Position numbers and translations under genes: made by a program | The notes under the pieces: generated by a model | What the model was told of the DNA's origin: nothing | The model's input: the letters and a program-made list of their open reading frames with translations, nothing else | The model's database searches: none | Shown here: positions 29,632 to 38,508 of the stretch, piece by piece | How the letters are laid out: every line of letters begins with the position of its first letter | Numbering within the stretch: position 1 is the first letter of the stretch | NCBI RefSeq assembly: GCF_000931445.1 | Contig: NZ_CP010849.1 | Coordinates: forward strand, 2,232,001 to 2,296,000 | Reading direction: 5' to 3' | Origin: Streptomyces cyaneogriseus subsp. noncyanogenus | GTDB taxonomy: Bacteria > Actinomycetota > Actinomycetes > Streptomycetales > Streptomycetaceae | DNA: 64,000 nucleotides

Positions 29632-30288
29632 CTATGCCTGGCGCAGCCGCTTGGCGAACTCCGCCGCCGCCGCGCCCGGATCGTCCGCCTCCGTGATCGC
29701 GCGGACCACGACGACGCGCCGGGCGCCCGCCTCGAGGACCTCGTCGAGGTTGCCCAGGTCGATGCCGCCGATGGCGAACCAGGGGCGCTCGGTGCCGAGC
29801 GCGGCGGCGTAGCGGACCAGATCCAGGCCGGGCGCGTGGCGGCCGGGCTTGGTGGGGGTCGGCCAGCACGGGCCGGTGCAGAAGTAGTCCACGCCGTCCT
29901 GGACGGCGGCCGCGGCGGCCTCGGGCTCGGCGTGGGTGGAGCGGCCTATGAGCACGCCGTCGCCGAGGACGGCGCGGGCTGCGGGCACGGGCAGGTCGCC
30001 CTGTCCGAGGTGGAGGACGTCGGCGCGGGCGGCGTGGGCGACGTCGGCGCGGTCGTTGACCGCGAGGAGCTTGCCGTGCCGGGCGCAGGCGTCGGCGAAG
30101 ACCTCCAGGTGCTCCAGCTCCTCGCCCGCCTCCATGCCCTTGTCGCGCAACTGCACGATGTCGACGCCGCCGGCCAGCACCGCGTCCAGGAACTCGGGCA
30201 GGTCGCCCTGGCGGGTGCGGGCGTCCGTGCAGAGGTAGAGCAGGGCGCCGGCGAGCCGGTCGCGGGCGGTGTCGGCGGTGTCGGGCAT
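29632..30288 (-). CDS. thiE: Thiamine-phosphate synthase ThiE
   Basis: ThiE joins the pyrimidine (HMP-PP) and thiazole phosphate moieties to give thiamine phosphate. The 218-residue TIM-barrel protein shows [11 protein letters not shown] near residue 42, [11 protein letters not shown] near 78, LIGRSTH near 110, the phosphate-binding [11 protein letters not shown] near 135 and [10 protein letters not shown] near 172. The ATG at 30288 gives the normal length and N-terminus. Other thi genes (thiO, thiS, thiG) lie about 2.4 kb away on the opposite strand under a TPP riboswitch; no riboswitch is seen before thiE. Confidence 0.95.
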   Translation of the reverse strand: MPDTADTARDRLAGALLYLCTDARTRQGDLPEFLDAVLAGGVDIVQLRDKGMEAGEELEHLEVFADACARHGKLLAVNDRADVAHAARADVLHLGQGDLPVPAARAVLGDGVLIGRSTHAEPEAAAAAVQDGVDYFCTGPCWPTPTKPGRHAPGLDLVRYAAALGTERPWFAIGGIDLGNLDEVLEAGARRVVVVRAITEADDPGAAAAEFAKRLRQA

Positions 30289-30311
30289 GCGGGTGTCCCC
30301 CCGGTGTCGGT

Positions 30312-30369
30312 GGCGTGCGGGCCGCACCGGGCCGGGGCCGTGGCCCCGGCCGGCCGCGGCCCGCACGCC
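30312..30369 (-). terminator. Large nested hairpin after the Rv2175c-like gene
   Basis: A 14-bp outer stem (GGCGTGCGGGCCGC at 30312-30325 with 30356-30369) encloses a second stem of about 9-10 bp (GGCCGGGGCC at 30330-30339 with 30342-30351). It starts 15 nt after the stop codon of the minus-strand gene at 30384 and fills most of the gap before thiE, so it probably acts as a terminator or processing barrier. Confidence 0.7.
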
Positions 30370-30383
30370 GGACGGTAGGTCGG

Positions 30384-30749
30384 TCAGACGGCGAGCGCCT
30401 GGGCGCGGCGCTTCACCTCCGTGCCGCGATTCTCGCGCAGCGCCTGCGCGGGGGTGCCGGGCAGGGTCGGGTCGGGCGTGAAGAGCCACTCCAGCATCTC
30501 TTCGACCGTGAAGCCGTCGTCCCGCAGGAGCGTCAGGGTCCCGGACAGGCCCTTGACGACCTTGTCCCCGTCGATGAAGTCCGCGGGGACGTGCAGCGCG
30601 CGGTTCTCCCCGCGGCGCACGGCGATGAGCTGGCCGTCCTTCACCAACTGGCGCACGCGGGTCACCTCGACCCCGAACATCTCCGCGATGTCGGGCAGGG
30701 TGAGCCATGCGGGGACGAGAGCATCGATCTTTGCGTCAATCTCGGTCAC
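30384..30749 (-). CDS. Rv2175c-family DNA-binding protein
   Basis: A 121-residue protein with an N-terminal winged-helix/HTH of the MerR/excisionase type ([24 protein letters not shown], residues about 16-39, shown in pieces [10 protein letters not shown] and [19 protein letters not shown]). It matches the mycobacterial Rv2175c family, whose member in M. tuberculosis is a DNA-binding substrate of the kinase PknL and is encoded beside pknL. Here the PknL-type kinase lies about 4 kb away. A GGAGG sits only one base before the GTG, too close for normal use, so the true start or initiation mode is uncertain. Confidence 0.87.
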   Translation of the reverse strand: MTEIDAKIDALVPAWLTLPDIAEMFGVEVTRVRQLVKDGQLIAVRRGENRALHVPADFIDGDKVVKGLSGTLTLLRDDGFTVEEMLEWLFTPDPTLPGTPAQALRENRGTEVKRRAQALAV

Positions 30750-30840
30750 GCCTCCAGCCTGCCATCCGGCACTGACAGTGGGAAACCGGACCCTGCCCCG
30801 CCCGGCCCGGCGCCAGGGTCTGCCGGGCCGCCTCCCGGCG

Positions 30841-32160
30841 TCAGGCGGTGGCCGACTTCAGCGGCCGGGCCGGGTCCGCCAGCAGCTCCGGGTCCATGGG
30901 CGTACCGGCCTCGATCAGCCGCCTGCCCTGGGCCAGGTCCCGGGGGCGCCCCACCGCCAGCAGGCCGGCCAGCCGGTTCCCCCGCAGCCAGCAGACGGTC
31001 CAGGCGGGCCCGGACGGGTCGCCGCGCCACAGGGTGGTGTCGGCCGCCGGGTGGTGGCCGGCGTACTGGACGAAACGGCCGAACTGCTCGGACCAGAAGT
31101 ACGGCACCGGGTCGTAGGCCGCCGCGGCCCCGGTCACGATGTCGGCGGCGACCGTGCGCGGCCCCTGGAGGGCGTTGTCCCAGTGGTGGACCATCAGGCG
31201 CGCGCCGTAGCGCGCCGACGGGAAGGAGGCGCAGTCGCCCACCGCGTAGACGTCCGGCACGCCGGTGCGCAGGCGGTCGTCGGCCACCACCTCGCCGTGC
31301 GCGCCCAGCTCGACGCCGGAGCCGGCCAGCCAGGCGGTGGCGGGCCGGGCGCCGATGCCGACGACGACGGCGCCCGCGGGCAGCCGGGTGCCGTCGTCGA
31401 GGACCACCGCGCCCGGCTCGACGCGCTCCACGCGCGCGCGGGTGCGCAGGTCGGCGCCCGCGTCGGCGTACCAGGCCGCCATCGGCGCGGCCACCTCGGC
31501 GGGCAGCGCCCCGGCGAGCGGGCGGTCGGCGGCCTCCACGACGGTCACCGCGCAGCCCGCCTCCCGCGCGGCCGTCGCGAACTCGGCGCCGATCCAGCCG
31601 GCGCCCACGACCACCACGTCGTGCTGCCGGGCGAGGACCGGGCGCAGCCGCTCGGCGTCGTCCAGGGTGCGCAGCAGGTGGACGCCGGGCACGCCCTCCG
31701 CGCCGGGCAGACGGACCGGTTCGGCGCCGGTGGCGAGGACGAGGACGTCGTACGGCACGGGCCCCGCGGAGGTGTCCAGGACGTGCGCCTCGGCGCGCAG
31801 GCCCAGCGCCTCGCAGCCCAGCCTGAGGTCGATGCCGAGCGCCTCGAAGTCGATGTCGAAGGCGGAGTGCTCGGCGGTGCCGAGCAGGATCGCCTTGGAG
31901 AGCGGGGGCCGGTCGTAGGGCTGGTGGGGTTCGGCGCCGATCAGCGTGACGGTGCCGTCGAAGCCCTGCTCGCGCAGGGCGGCGGCGGTCTGCACGCCCG
32001 CCATGCCCGCGCCCACCACGACCACCCGGCGCGGCGCGGACGCTTCCGTCTCCCTGGGCCGTCCCGGCTCGCCCGTCCTGCCCGCTTCCCGCCTCTGCTC
32101 GCTCACCCGATCACCATAGACACCCGTGCCGTCACGGGCACCTGACGGCACATCAGTCAC
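30841..32160 (-). CDS. NAD(P)/FAD-dependent oxidoreductase, ferredoxin-reductase type
   Basis: A protein of up to 439 residues with two dinucleotide-binding folds: VVVVGAGMAGVQTAAALRE (FAD) near residue 46 and VVVVGAGWIGAEFATAARE (NAD(P)H) near 180. PYDRPPLSK, ATGAEPVRLPG and the FAD motif VYAVGDCASFPS are all present, followed by a C-terminal reductase domain (MVHHWDNALQGPRTVA, YFWSEQFG). It resembles rubredoxin/ferredoxin reductases of oxygenase systems, though no ferredoxin or oxygenase is adjacent. The GTG at 32160 overlaps the preceding gene by 8 nt and has GGAG upstream; a GTG at 32106 (421 residues) is an alternative. Confidence 0.85.
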   Translation of the reverse strand: MTDVPSGARDGTGVYGDRVSEQRREAGRTGEPGRPRETEASAPRRVVVVGAGMAGVQTAAALREQGFDGTVTLIGAEPHQPYDRPPLSKAILLGTAEHSAFDIDFEALGIDLRLGCEALGLRAEAHVLDTSAGPVPYDVLVLATGAEPVRLPGAEGVPGVHLLRTLDDAERLRPVLARQHDVVVVGAGWIGAEFATAAREAGCAVTVVEAADRPLAGALPAEVAAPMAAWYADAGADLRTRARVERVEPGAVVLDDGTRLPAGAVVVGIGARPATAWLAGSGVELGAHGEVVADDRLRTGVPDVYAVGDCASFPSARYGARLMVHHWDNALQGPRTVAADIVTGAAAAYDPVPYFWSEQFGRFVQYAGHHPAADTTLWRGDPSGPAWTVCWLRGNRLAGLLAVGRPRDLAQGRRLIEAGTPMDPELLADPARPLKSATA

Positions 32161-32506
32161 CGTCCGGCTCCGCGACCTGCTCCACCACGCTCGTCCCGCG
32201 GCCCGTCTGCGACTCCCACTCCCAGGTCTCCTCCAGCCGCACCCGCCCGTCGGGCAGTTCCACGACCGCCGACCGGCAGTGCCCCGACGACGTGCCGCCG
32301 TCGGTCTTGAGCTGCACGTAGCGGAAGTCGAGCCGGTCGCCCTCGCGGGTCCCCACCAGGAACCCGCGCACCACGTCGCCGCCCGCGTACTCGGCCCAGA
32401 CCTCGCCGTCCTTCTCGTGGTACGTGAACCGGGTGCGCGTGCCCACCTGGCCCGGCGCCTGGTCGGCGACGGGGGCGAACACGAGACCGTGCAGCGAACG
32501 GGCCAT
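32153..32506 (-). CDS. Conserved hypothetical protein, lipocalin-like beta protein
   Basis: A 117-residue protein of unknown function, beta-strand rich and with no membrane segment. The pattern GLVFAPV...G-VGTRTRFTYHEKDGEVWAEYAGG-V-RGFLVGTR (shown in parts) followed by RLEETWEWESQTGRGTSVVEQ resembles small lipocalin-like or nitrobindin-like sheet proteins, but I cannot name the family. The ATG at 32506 is chosen because it follows AGGGAG by about 9 nt; an ATG at 32530 is also in frame. Any longer form would run into the TPP-riboswitch region of the opposite strand. It overlaps the downstream reductase gene. Confidence 0.7.
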   Translation of the reverse strand: MARSLHGLVFAPVADQAPGQVGTRTRFTYHEKDGEVWAEYAGGDVVRGFLVGTREGDRLDFRYVQLKTDGGTSSGHCRSAVVELPDGRVRLEETWEWESQTGRGTSVVEQVAEPDGD

Positions 32507-32520
32507 GGACGAAGGCTCCC

Positions 32521-32550
32521 TTACAGACATGCGACAGCTACGGCTAGGGT
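32521..32550 (+). promoter_or_regulatory. Candidate promoter of thiO-thiS-thiG
   Basis: TTACAG (32521-32526) and TAGGGT (32545-32550) are spaced by 18 nt. Transcription would start near 32557, just before the riboswitch. The promoter lies at the very 5' edge of the divergent hypothetical gene. Confidence 0.6.
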
Positions 32551-32562
32551 GGCCAACGTAAA

Positions 32563-32656
32563 GCACTCGCGGGAGCCCGGACGCACCGGGCTGAGAGGGA
32601 GGCTGGCGGCCTCCGACCGTACGAACCTGATCCGGGTCATGCCGGCGAAGGGAGGG
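32563..32656 (+). ncRNA. TPP riboswitch (THI element)
   Basis: Conserved TPP-aptamer elements are present in order: GGGAGCCCGG, then GGGCTGAGAGGG (CTGAGA at 32591-32596), a variable P3a-type hairpin (GGAGGC...GGCCTCC), and the 3' box ACCTGATCCGGGTCATGCC followed by GGCGAAGGGA (32625-32653). The 3' strand of the P1 stem overlaps the purine-rich ribosome binding sequence of thiO (start 32668), so thiamine pyrophosphate binding would hide it and block translation. No separate terminator hairpin is seen before thiO. Confidence 0.95.
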
Positions 32657-32667
32657 GCTGGACGCCC

Positions 32668-33840
32668 ATGTCACGCACGTCCGACACCTCAGACGTCCTT
32701 GTCGTCGGGGGCGGGATCATCGGCCTGGTGACGGCCTGGCGGGCCGCTCAGCGCGGCTTCGCCACGGCCCTGGTGGACCCCGAGCCGGGCGGCGGGGCCG
32801 CCCAGGTGGCGGCCGGGATGCTGGCCGCCGTCACGGAACTGCACTACGGCGAGCAGACCCTGCTCGCCCTGAACGTCGCCTCCGCGCGCCGGTATCCGGA
32901 GTTCGCCGCCGAGCTCACCGACGCCACCGGTCACGACCTCGGCTACCGCCGGTGCGGCACCCTCGCCGTCGCCCTGGACGCCGACGACCGCGCCCATCTG
33001 CGGGAGCTGCACGCCTTCCAGCTCCAGTCGGGGCTGGTGGCGGAGTGGCTGTCGGGGCGGGAGTGCCGGCGCCTGGAGCCGATGCTCGCGCCCGGCGTGC
33101 GCGGCGGGCTCCGGGTGGACGGCGACCACCAGATCGATCCGCGGCGCCTGGCCGCGGCCCTCGTGGCCGCCTGCGAGCGGGCGGGCGTGGTCTTCCACCG
33201 GGCGTGGGCCGACCGGCTCACCGTCGTGCGCGACCGGGCGACCGGGGTCGTCACCACCGACGGCACGGCGCTCGGGGCCGGCCGGACGGTGCTGGCCGGG
33301 GGCAGCCTCAGCGGGCGGCTCGCGGGCGTGCCGGACGCCGTCCTGCCGCCGGTGCGGCCCGTCAAGGGCCAGGTGGTCCGGCTGACGATGCCCGAGGGGC
33401 GGGCGCCGCTGCTGAACCGCACCGTGCGCGCCGTGGTGCGCGGCAACGCCCTGTACCTGGTGCCCCGGGAGAGCGGCGAACTGGTCGTCGGGGCGACCAG
33501 CGAGGAGATGGGCTGGGACACCACGGTGACCGCCGGCGGCGTGTACGAGCTGCTGCGCGACGCCCACGAGCTGGTCCCCGGCATCACGGAGCTGCCGCTG
33601 ACGGAGACCCGCGCGGGCCTGCGTCCCGGGTCCCCGGACAACGCGCCGCTGCTCGGCCCGACCGCGCTGGAGGGCCTGCTGCTGGCCACCGGGCATTACC
33701 GCAACGGCGTGCTGCTCACCCCGGTCACCGGCGATGTCATGGCGCACGTCCTGACCACCGGCGAGCTCCCCGCCGAGGCCCGCGCCTTCACCCCCGGGCG
33801 CTTCACCACCGCCCCCGCACTCACGGAGCAGTCCGCATGA
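32668..33840 (+). CDS. thiO: Glycine oxidase ThiO
   Basis: ThiO oxidises glycine to the imine (dehydroglycine) used by ThiG in thiazole formation. The 390-residue flavoprotein has the N-terminal FAD fold VLVVGGGIIGLVTAWRAA, VDPEPGGGAAQVAAGMLAA, and the C-terminal signature RAGLRPGSPDNAPLLGPT followed by LLATGHYRNGVLLTP (arginine and glycine-binding region). It follows a TPP riboswitch and its stop overlaps the thiS start (ATGA). Confidence 0.95.
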   Translation: MSRTSDTSDVLVVGGGIIGLVTAWRAAQRGFATALVDPEPGGGAAQVAAGMLAAVTELHYGEQTLLALNVASARRYPEFAAELTDATGHDLGYRRCGTLAVALDADDRAHLRELHAFQLQSGLVAEWLSGRECRRLEPMLAPGVRGGLRVDGDHQIDPRRLAAALVAACERAGVVFHRAWADRLTVVRDRATGVVTTDGTALGAGRTVLAGGSLSGRLAGVPDAVLPPVRPVKGQVVRLTMPEGRAPLLNRTVRAVVRGNALYLVPRESGELVVGATSEEMGWDTTVTAGGVYELLRDAHELVPGITELPLTETRAGLRPGSPDNAPLLGPTALEGLLLATGHYRNGVLLTPVTGDVMAHVLTTGELPAEARAFTPGRFTTAPALTEQSA

Positions 33841-34037
33841 ACGTCCTGGTCAACGGGGAGCCGCGCGAGGTGGCTCCCGGCACGGCCCTCGACGCCCTGG
33901 TGAGGACCCTCACCCGGGCGCCGTCCGGAGTGGCCGCCGCCCTGAACGAGACCGTCGTCCCGCGCGCGCAGTGGCCCGTCACGGCCCTGGCCGAGGGCGA
34001 CCGCGTCGAAGTACTCACCGCCGTCCAAGGAGGCTGA
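33837..34037 (+). CDS. thiS: Sulfur-carrier protein ThiS
   Basis: ThiS is the ubiquitin-like sulfur carrier for thiazole synthesis; its C-terminal glycine is adenylated and thiocarboxylated. The 66-residue product shows MNVLVNGEPREV at the start, the beta-grasp pattern VAAALNETVVPRAQWP, GDRVEVLTAVQGG at the end, including the obligatory Gly-Gly terminus. It overlaps thiO and ends 3 nt before thiG; the AAGGAGG for thiG lies inside its last codons. Confidence 0.97.
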   Translation: MNVLVNGEPREVAPGTALDALVRTLTRAPSGVAAALNETVVPRAQWPVTALAEGDRVEVLTAVQGG

Positions 34038-34835
<798 letters not shown>

Positions 34836-34929
34836 GAGCGGCCCGCCTTCCGGGAGCGGAAACGGCCACAGGTCCGCCGCGGAGCCCCCGGCCGTCGCCT
34901 CGGCGGTGAGCGGTGCCGGCGGCGGCTCG

Positions 34930-34935
34930 TAGACT
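34930..34935 (+). promoter_or_regulatory. -10 box placed for leaderless transcription of the PASTA kinase gene
   Basis: TAGACT is followed by exactly seven nucleotides and then the kinase GTG at 34943. No ribosome binding site fits in between. The -35 region is not clear. Confidence 0.5.
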
Positions 34936-34942
34936 CGCCTGC

Positions 34943-36895
34943 GTGGACACGACCCTTCAGGACCCTCTGGTCGGGCGACTGCTCGACGGCCGGTACCGCG
35001 TCGACGCGCGGATCGCGGTCGGCGGGATGGCCACGGTCTACCGGGCCGTGGACACCCGCCTGGACCGTGTGCTCGCGCTGAAGGTGATGCACCCGACGCT
35101 CGCGGCCGACGCCTCCTTCGTCGAGCGGTTCATCCGCGAGGCCAAGTCGGTGGCCCGGCTCGCCCACCCCAACGTGGTCCAGGTCTTCGACCAGGGCACC
35201 GACGGGGCGTACGTCTACCTGGCCATGGAGTACGTCTCCGGCTGCACCTTGCGCGACGTGCTGCGCGAGCGCGGGGCGCTCCAGCCCCGGGCCGCCCTGG
35301 ACATCCTGGAGCCGGTGCTGGCCGCGCTGGGCGCGGCGCACCGCGCCGGGTTCGTGCACCGGGACATGAAGCCGGAGAACGTCCTGATAGGGGACGACGG
35401 CCGGGTCAAGGTGGCCGACTTCGGGCTGGTCCGCGCCGTGGACACGGTGACGAACACCACCGGGTCCGTCCTCGGCACCGTCTCCTACCTGGCACCGGAG
35501 CAGATCGAGCAGGGCACGGCCGATCCGCGGGTCGACGTGTACGCGTGCGGTGTCGTCCTGTACGAGATGCTCACCGGCGCCAAGCCGCACGACGGCGGCT
35601 CCCCCGCCCAGGTGCTCTACCAGCACCTCCACGAGGACGTCCCCGCGCCGTCGGCCGCCGTGCCGGGGCTGCCGTACGAGCTGGACGACCTCGTCGCGTC
35701 GGCCACCGCGCGCACCCCGGAGATCCGGCCGCACGACGCCGTGGCGCTGCTCGCGCTGACCCGCGGGGCGCGCGCGGCGCTCACCGCGGAGCAGCTGGAC
35801 GCGGTGCCGCCGCAGGCGCTGGCCGCGGCGCACGACAACGCCGAGGACCGCACGAGCGTGCTCCCCCGCGCGCTGACCCTGCCCCGGCCGCTGCCCGTCG
35901 ACGGGGACGGCGGGGAGGACCGGCCCGGCCCGCACGGCCCGGACGACGGGCTCCACCGCACCAGCCGTCTGGAACCCCCGGCGTCCGTGGCGCCGCGCCG
36001 CCGCGCGGCCGTCCGGCGCGGCCCGCTGGCGATCCTCGCCGCCGTACTGCTCGTGTTCGGCGTCGGCGCTGGCGTGTGGTACATCAACTCCGGCCAGTTC
36101 ACCCACGTGCCGCCGCTGCTGGAGAAGACCGAGGCGCAGGCCCGGGACCGGCTGGAGCAGGCCGGTCTGGAGGTCGGCGCGGTCCGGCACGCCCACAGCG
36201 ACACGGTCGAGCGCGGCTCCGTCATCAGCACCGACCCCGGACCGGGCGCCCGCATCCGGGGCAACGACGCGGTCTCGCTGACCATCTCCGACGGCCCCGA
36301 GACGGTGAAGCTGCCCGACCTGGCCGGCTACCGGCTGGACAAGGCGCGGTCCGTGCTGCGGCAGGAGGGCCTGGAGCCCGGCATGGTCACGCGGGCGTTC
36401 AGCGAGGACGTCCCCGAGGGCTTCGTGATCTCCACCGACCCGGCCACCGGCACCCGCGTGCGCGCGGGCGCGGCCGTCGCGCTCACCGTCAGCAAGGGCC
36501 GCCCGGTGGAGGTGCCCGACGTCACCGGCGACGACCTGGACGAGGCGAAGACCGCCCTGGAGGAGGCCGGCCTGAAGGTGCGCGTCTCCGCCGACCAGGT
36601 CACCTCCGAGTACGACAAGGGCCAGGTCGCCCGGCAGTCGCCCGGCTCCGGGCGCCGGGTGGCCGAGGGCGGCACCGTGACCCTGACGCTGTCCAAGGGC
36701 CCGGAGATGATCGAGGTCCCGGACGTGGTCGGCGACAGCGTCGACGAGGCCCGGCGCGCGCTGGAGGACGCGGGCTTCGAGGTGAAGGAGGACCGCGGGC
36801 TGCTGGGGCTGTTCGGCGACACCGTCAAGAGCCAGTCCGTCCAGGGCGGCGACACGGCGCCCGAGGGATCGAGGATCACCCTCACGATCCGCTGA
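34943..36895 (+). CDS. pknL: Membrane Ser/Thr protein kinase with four PASTA domains (PknL type)
   Basis: A 650-residue eukaryotic-type kinase with a cytoplasmic catalytic domain (residues about 18-280): glycine loop IAVGGMATVYRA, catalytic Lys47, HRDMKPEN (D141), DFG (D159) and activation loop ending SYLAPEQ. After an acidic/proline linker, a membrane helix (LAILAAVLLVFGVGAGVWYI, about 360-380) leads to four extracellular PASTA repeats, which bind peptidoglycan fragments or lipid II in related kinases. In M. tuberculosis, PknL phosphorylates Rv2175c, a homologue of which is encoded at 30384. PknB is the other PASTA kinase in actinobacteria, but it normally lies in another locus, which favours PknL. 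The -10 box suggests a leaderless message. Confidence 0.9.
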   Translation: MDTTLQDPLVGRLLDGRYRVDARIAVGGMATVYRAVDTRLDRVLALKVMHPTLAADASFVERFIREAKSVARLAHPNVVQVFDQGTDGAYVYLAMEYVSGCTLRDVLRERGALQPRAALDILEPVLAALGAAHRAGFVHRDMKPENVLIGDDGRVKVADFGLVRAVDTVTNTTGSVLGTVSYLAPEQIEQGTADPRVDVYACGVVLYEMLTGAKPHDGGSPAQVLYQHLHEDVPAPSAAVPGLPYELDDLVASATARTPEIRPHDAVALLALTRGARAALTAEQLDAVPPQALAAAHDNAEDRTSVLPRALTLPRPLPVDGDGGEDRPGPHGPDDGLHRTSRLEPPASVAPRRRAAVRRGPLAILAAVLLVFGVGAGVWYINSGQFTHVPPLLEKTEAQARDRLEQAGLEVGAVRHAHSDTVERGSVISTDPGPGARIRGNDAVSLTISDGPETVKLPDLAGYRLDKARSVLRQEGLEPGMVTRAFSEDVPEGFVISTDPATGTRVRAGAAVALTVSKGRPVEVPDVTGDDLDEAKTALEEAGLKVRVSADQVTSEYDKGQVARQSPGSGRRVAEGGTVTLTLSKGPEMIEVPDVVGDSVDEARRALEDAGFEVKEDRGLLGLFGDTVKSQSVQGGDTAPEGSRITLTIR

Positions 36896-36959
36896 CCGGA
36901 GGCCCGCCCGCCGCGGGCACCCGGAAGGGGACGGTCCGCGCTCATGCCACCCTGAACGG

Positions 36960-37862
36960 GTGAAGAGTCAACAGCCCGTCCCCTCCCGCCCCTCGCTGTC
37001 TCCCCGTAACCGCAACCCGGTCGGCGCCCACGTCCCGGTCGCCGGGGGCCTGCACTCCGTCGGCCTGGCCTACGCCCGCGACCTGCGGGCGGAGGCCGTT
37101 CAGGTCTTCGTCGCCAACCCGCGCGGCTGGGCCACACCGGCCGGGAACCCGCGGCAGGACGAGGCGTTCCGCGCGGCGTGCGCGGCCGAGTCGATCCCCG
37201 CCTATGTGCACGCCCCCTACCTGATCAACTTCGGTTCGCACACCGAGGCGACGGTGGAGCGGTCGGCGGAGTCGCTGCGGCACTCGCTGCGGCGCGGCCG
37301 GGAGATCGGCGCGCTCGGCGTCGTCGTGCACACCGGCAGCGCGACGGGCGGCCGGGACCGGTCGGTGGCGCTGAAGCAGGTACGGGAGCACATGCTGCCG
37401 CTGCTGGACGAGCTGACCCGCGACGACGACCCGTACCTGCTCCTGGAGCCGACGGCCGGCCAGGGCGCCTCCCTGTGCTCGCGGACCTGGGACCTCGGCC
37501 CGTACTTCGAGGCGCTGGACGCCCATCCGAAGCTGGGCGTGTGCCTGGACACCTGCCACATCTTCGCCGCCGGGCACGACCTGACCGGTCCTGCCGGCAT
37601 GCACCAGACCCTGGACCTGCTGGTGGAGACGGTCGGCGAGGGCCGGCTCCGGCTCATCCACGCCAACGACTCCAAGGACGTGGTGGGCGCCCACAAGGAC
37701 CGGCACGCCAACATCGGCGCCGGCCACATCGGCGAGGACCCGTTCCGGGCGCTGATGACGCACCCCGCCACCCTCGGCGTACCGCTGGTCATCGAGACGC
37801 CGGGCGGCAAGGAGGGGCACGCGGCGGACGTGGAGCGGCTGAAGAAGCTGCGCGAAGGCTGA
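36960..37862 (+). CDS. nfo: Endonuclease IV (AP endonuclease, Nfo family)
   Basis: Endonuclease IV cleaves abasic sites in damaged DNA using three zinc ions. The 300-residue TIM-barrel protein shows GAHVPVAGGL near residue 23, QVFVANPR near 49, VHAPYLINFGS near 83, VVVHTGSATG near 124, LLLEPTAGQGAS near 160, GVCLDTCHIFAAGHD near 196 and IHANDSKD near 230, which carry most metal ligands, then HANIGAGHIGEDPF. GTG start; the first 20 residues are not conserved and a shorter start is possible. It follows the kinase by 64 nt. Confidence 0.9.
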   Translation: MKSQQPVPSRPSLSPRNRNPVGAHVPVAGGLHSVGLAYARDLRAEAVQVFVANPRGWATPAGNPRQDEAFRAACAAESIPAYVHAPYLINFGSHTEATVERSAESLRHSLRRGREIGALGVVVHTGSATGGRDRSVALKQVREHMLPLLDELTRDDDPYLLLEPTAGQGASLCSRTWDLGPYFEALDAHPKLGVCLDTCHIFAAGHDLTGPAGMHQTLDLLVETVGEGRLRLIHANDSKDVVGAHKDRHANIGAGHIGEDPFRALMTHPATLGVPLVIETPGGKEGHAADVERLKKLREG

Positions 37863-37918
37863 GCCCCGGGACGAGTCCCGGAGGACTCGCGCGGAACCGG
37901 GGCGGAACACCGGGCGGA

Positions 37919-37935
37919 ATACCCCTAGGGGGTAT
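37919..37935. promoter_or_regulatory. CsoR-like palindrome upstream of the DUF4396 gene
   Basis: Seven-base arms ATACCCC (37919-37925) and GGGGTAT (37929-37935) flank TAG, a perfect palindrome resembling operators of the copper-sensing CsoR family and some other metal-responsive repressors. It overlaps a possible -10 (TATACG or TACGGT at 37933-37940) about 45 nt before the ATG. The assignment to copper is by resemblance only; no csoR gene is in the window. Confidence 0.65.
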
Positions 37936-37983
37936 ACGGTTGGCAGTGAGCGCAGGAACCGTCATCCGGCCTTGGGGGCAGTC

Positions 37984-38490
37984 ATGCGGCACGACACACA
38001 CACCGCGCACGACCACCGGCACGAGGGGCACGCGCCCACCCGGGCGAGCGGGGGCACCGGGTGGGCCATGGCCGTCCGGGCGACCCTGCACTGCCTCACC
38101 GGGTGCGCCATCGGCGAGGTGCTCGGCATGGTGATCGGCACCGCGCTCGGCTGGGGCGACGTCCCGACCATGGTCCTGGCGATCGTGCTCGCCTTCTTCT
38201 TCGGCTACGCGCTCACGCTGCGCGGGGTCCTGAGGGCCGGCGTGGGCTTCCGCGCCGCCGTGCGGGTGGCGCTGGCCGCGGACACCCTGTCCATCGCGGT
38301 GATGGAGCTGGTCGACAACGGCGTGCTCGTCCTGTGGCCGGGCGCGATGGACGCCCACCTCGACTCGGCGCTGTTCTGGATCGCCCTGGCCATCGCCCTG
38401 GCGGTCGCGTTCGTCGTCACCACCCCGGTCAACAAGTGGATGATCGGCCGCGGCAAGGGCCACGCGGTGGTGCACCGGTACCACCACTGA
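37984..38490 (+). CDS. DUF4396 membrane protein with His-rich N-terminus
   Basis: A 168-residue integral membrane protein recognised as DUF4396. The first 20 residues are unusually His-rich (seven His), and a conserved Cys pair sits in LHCLTGCAIGE at the start of the first membrane segment (about residue 38). Three more membrane segments follow (LAIVLAFFFGYALTL; IAVMELVDNGVLVLWPG; FWIALAIALAVAFVV). The His tail, Cys pair and CsoR-like operator together suggest metal, probably copper, binding or resistance; this is inference. It is convergent with the sulfite-oxidase-like gene. Confidence 0.82.
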   Translation: MRHDTHTAHDHRHEGHAPTRASGGTGWAMAVRATLHCLTGCAIGEVLGMVIGTALGWGDVPTMVLAIVLAFFFGYALTLRGVLRAGVGFRAAVRVALAADTLSIAVMELVDNGVLVLWPGAMDAHLDSALFWIALAIALAVAFVVTTPVNKWMIGRGKGHAVVHRYHH

Positions 38491-38508
38491 CGCCGCCCCC
38501 GGGGGAGA

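Noticed and set aside
36960..37862. Sugar isomerase/epimerase as an alternative identity for the endonuclease IV gene
   Set aside because: The zinc-ligand blocks (HTGS, EPTAGQG, DTCH, HANDSK) are those of endonuclease IV.
37863..37918. Second promoter-like or attenuator element before the DUF4396 gene
   Set aside because: Only the GACGAGTCCCGGAGGACTCG weak hairpin was seen; it is more likely the end of the endonuclease IV transcript, but too weak to call.
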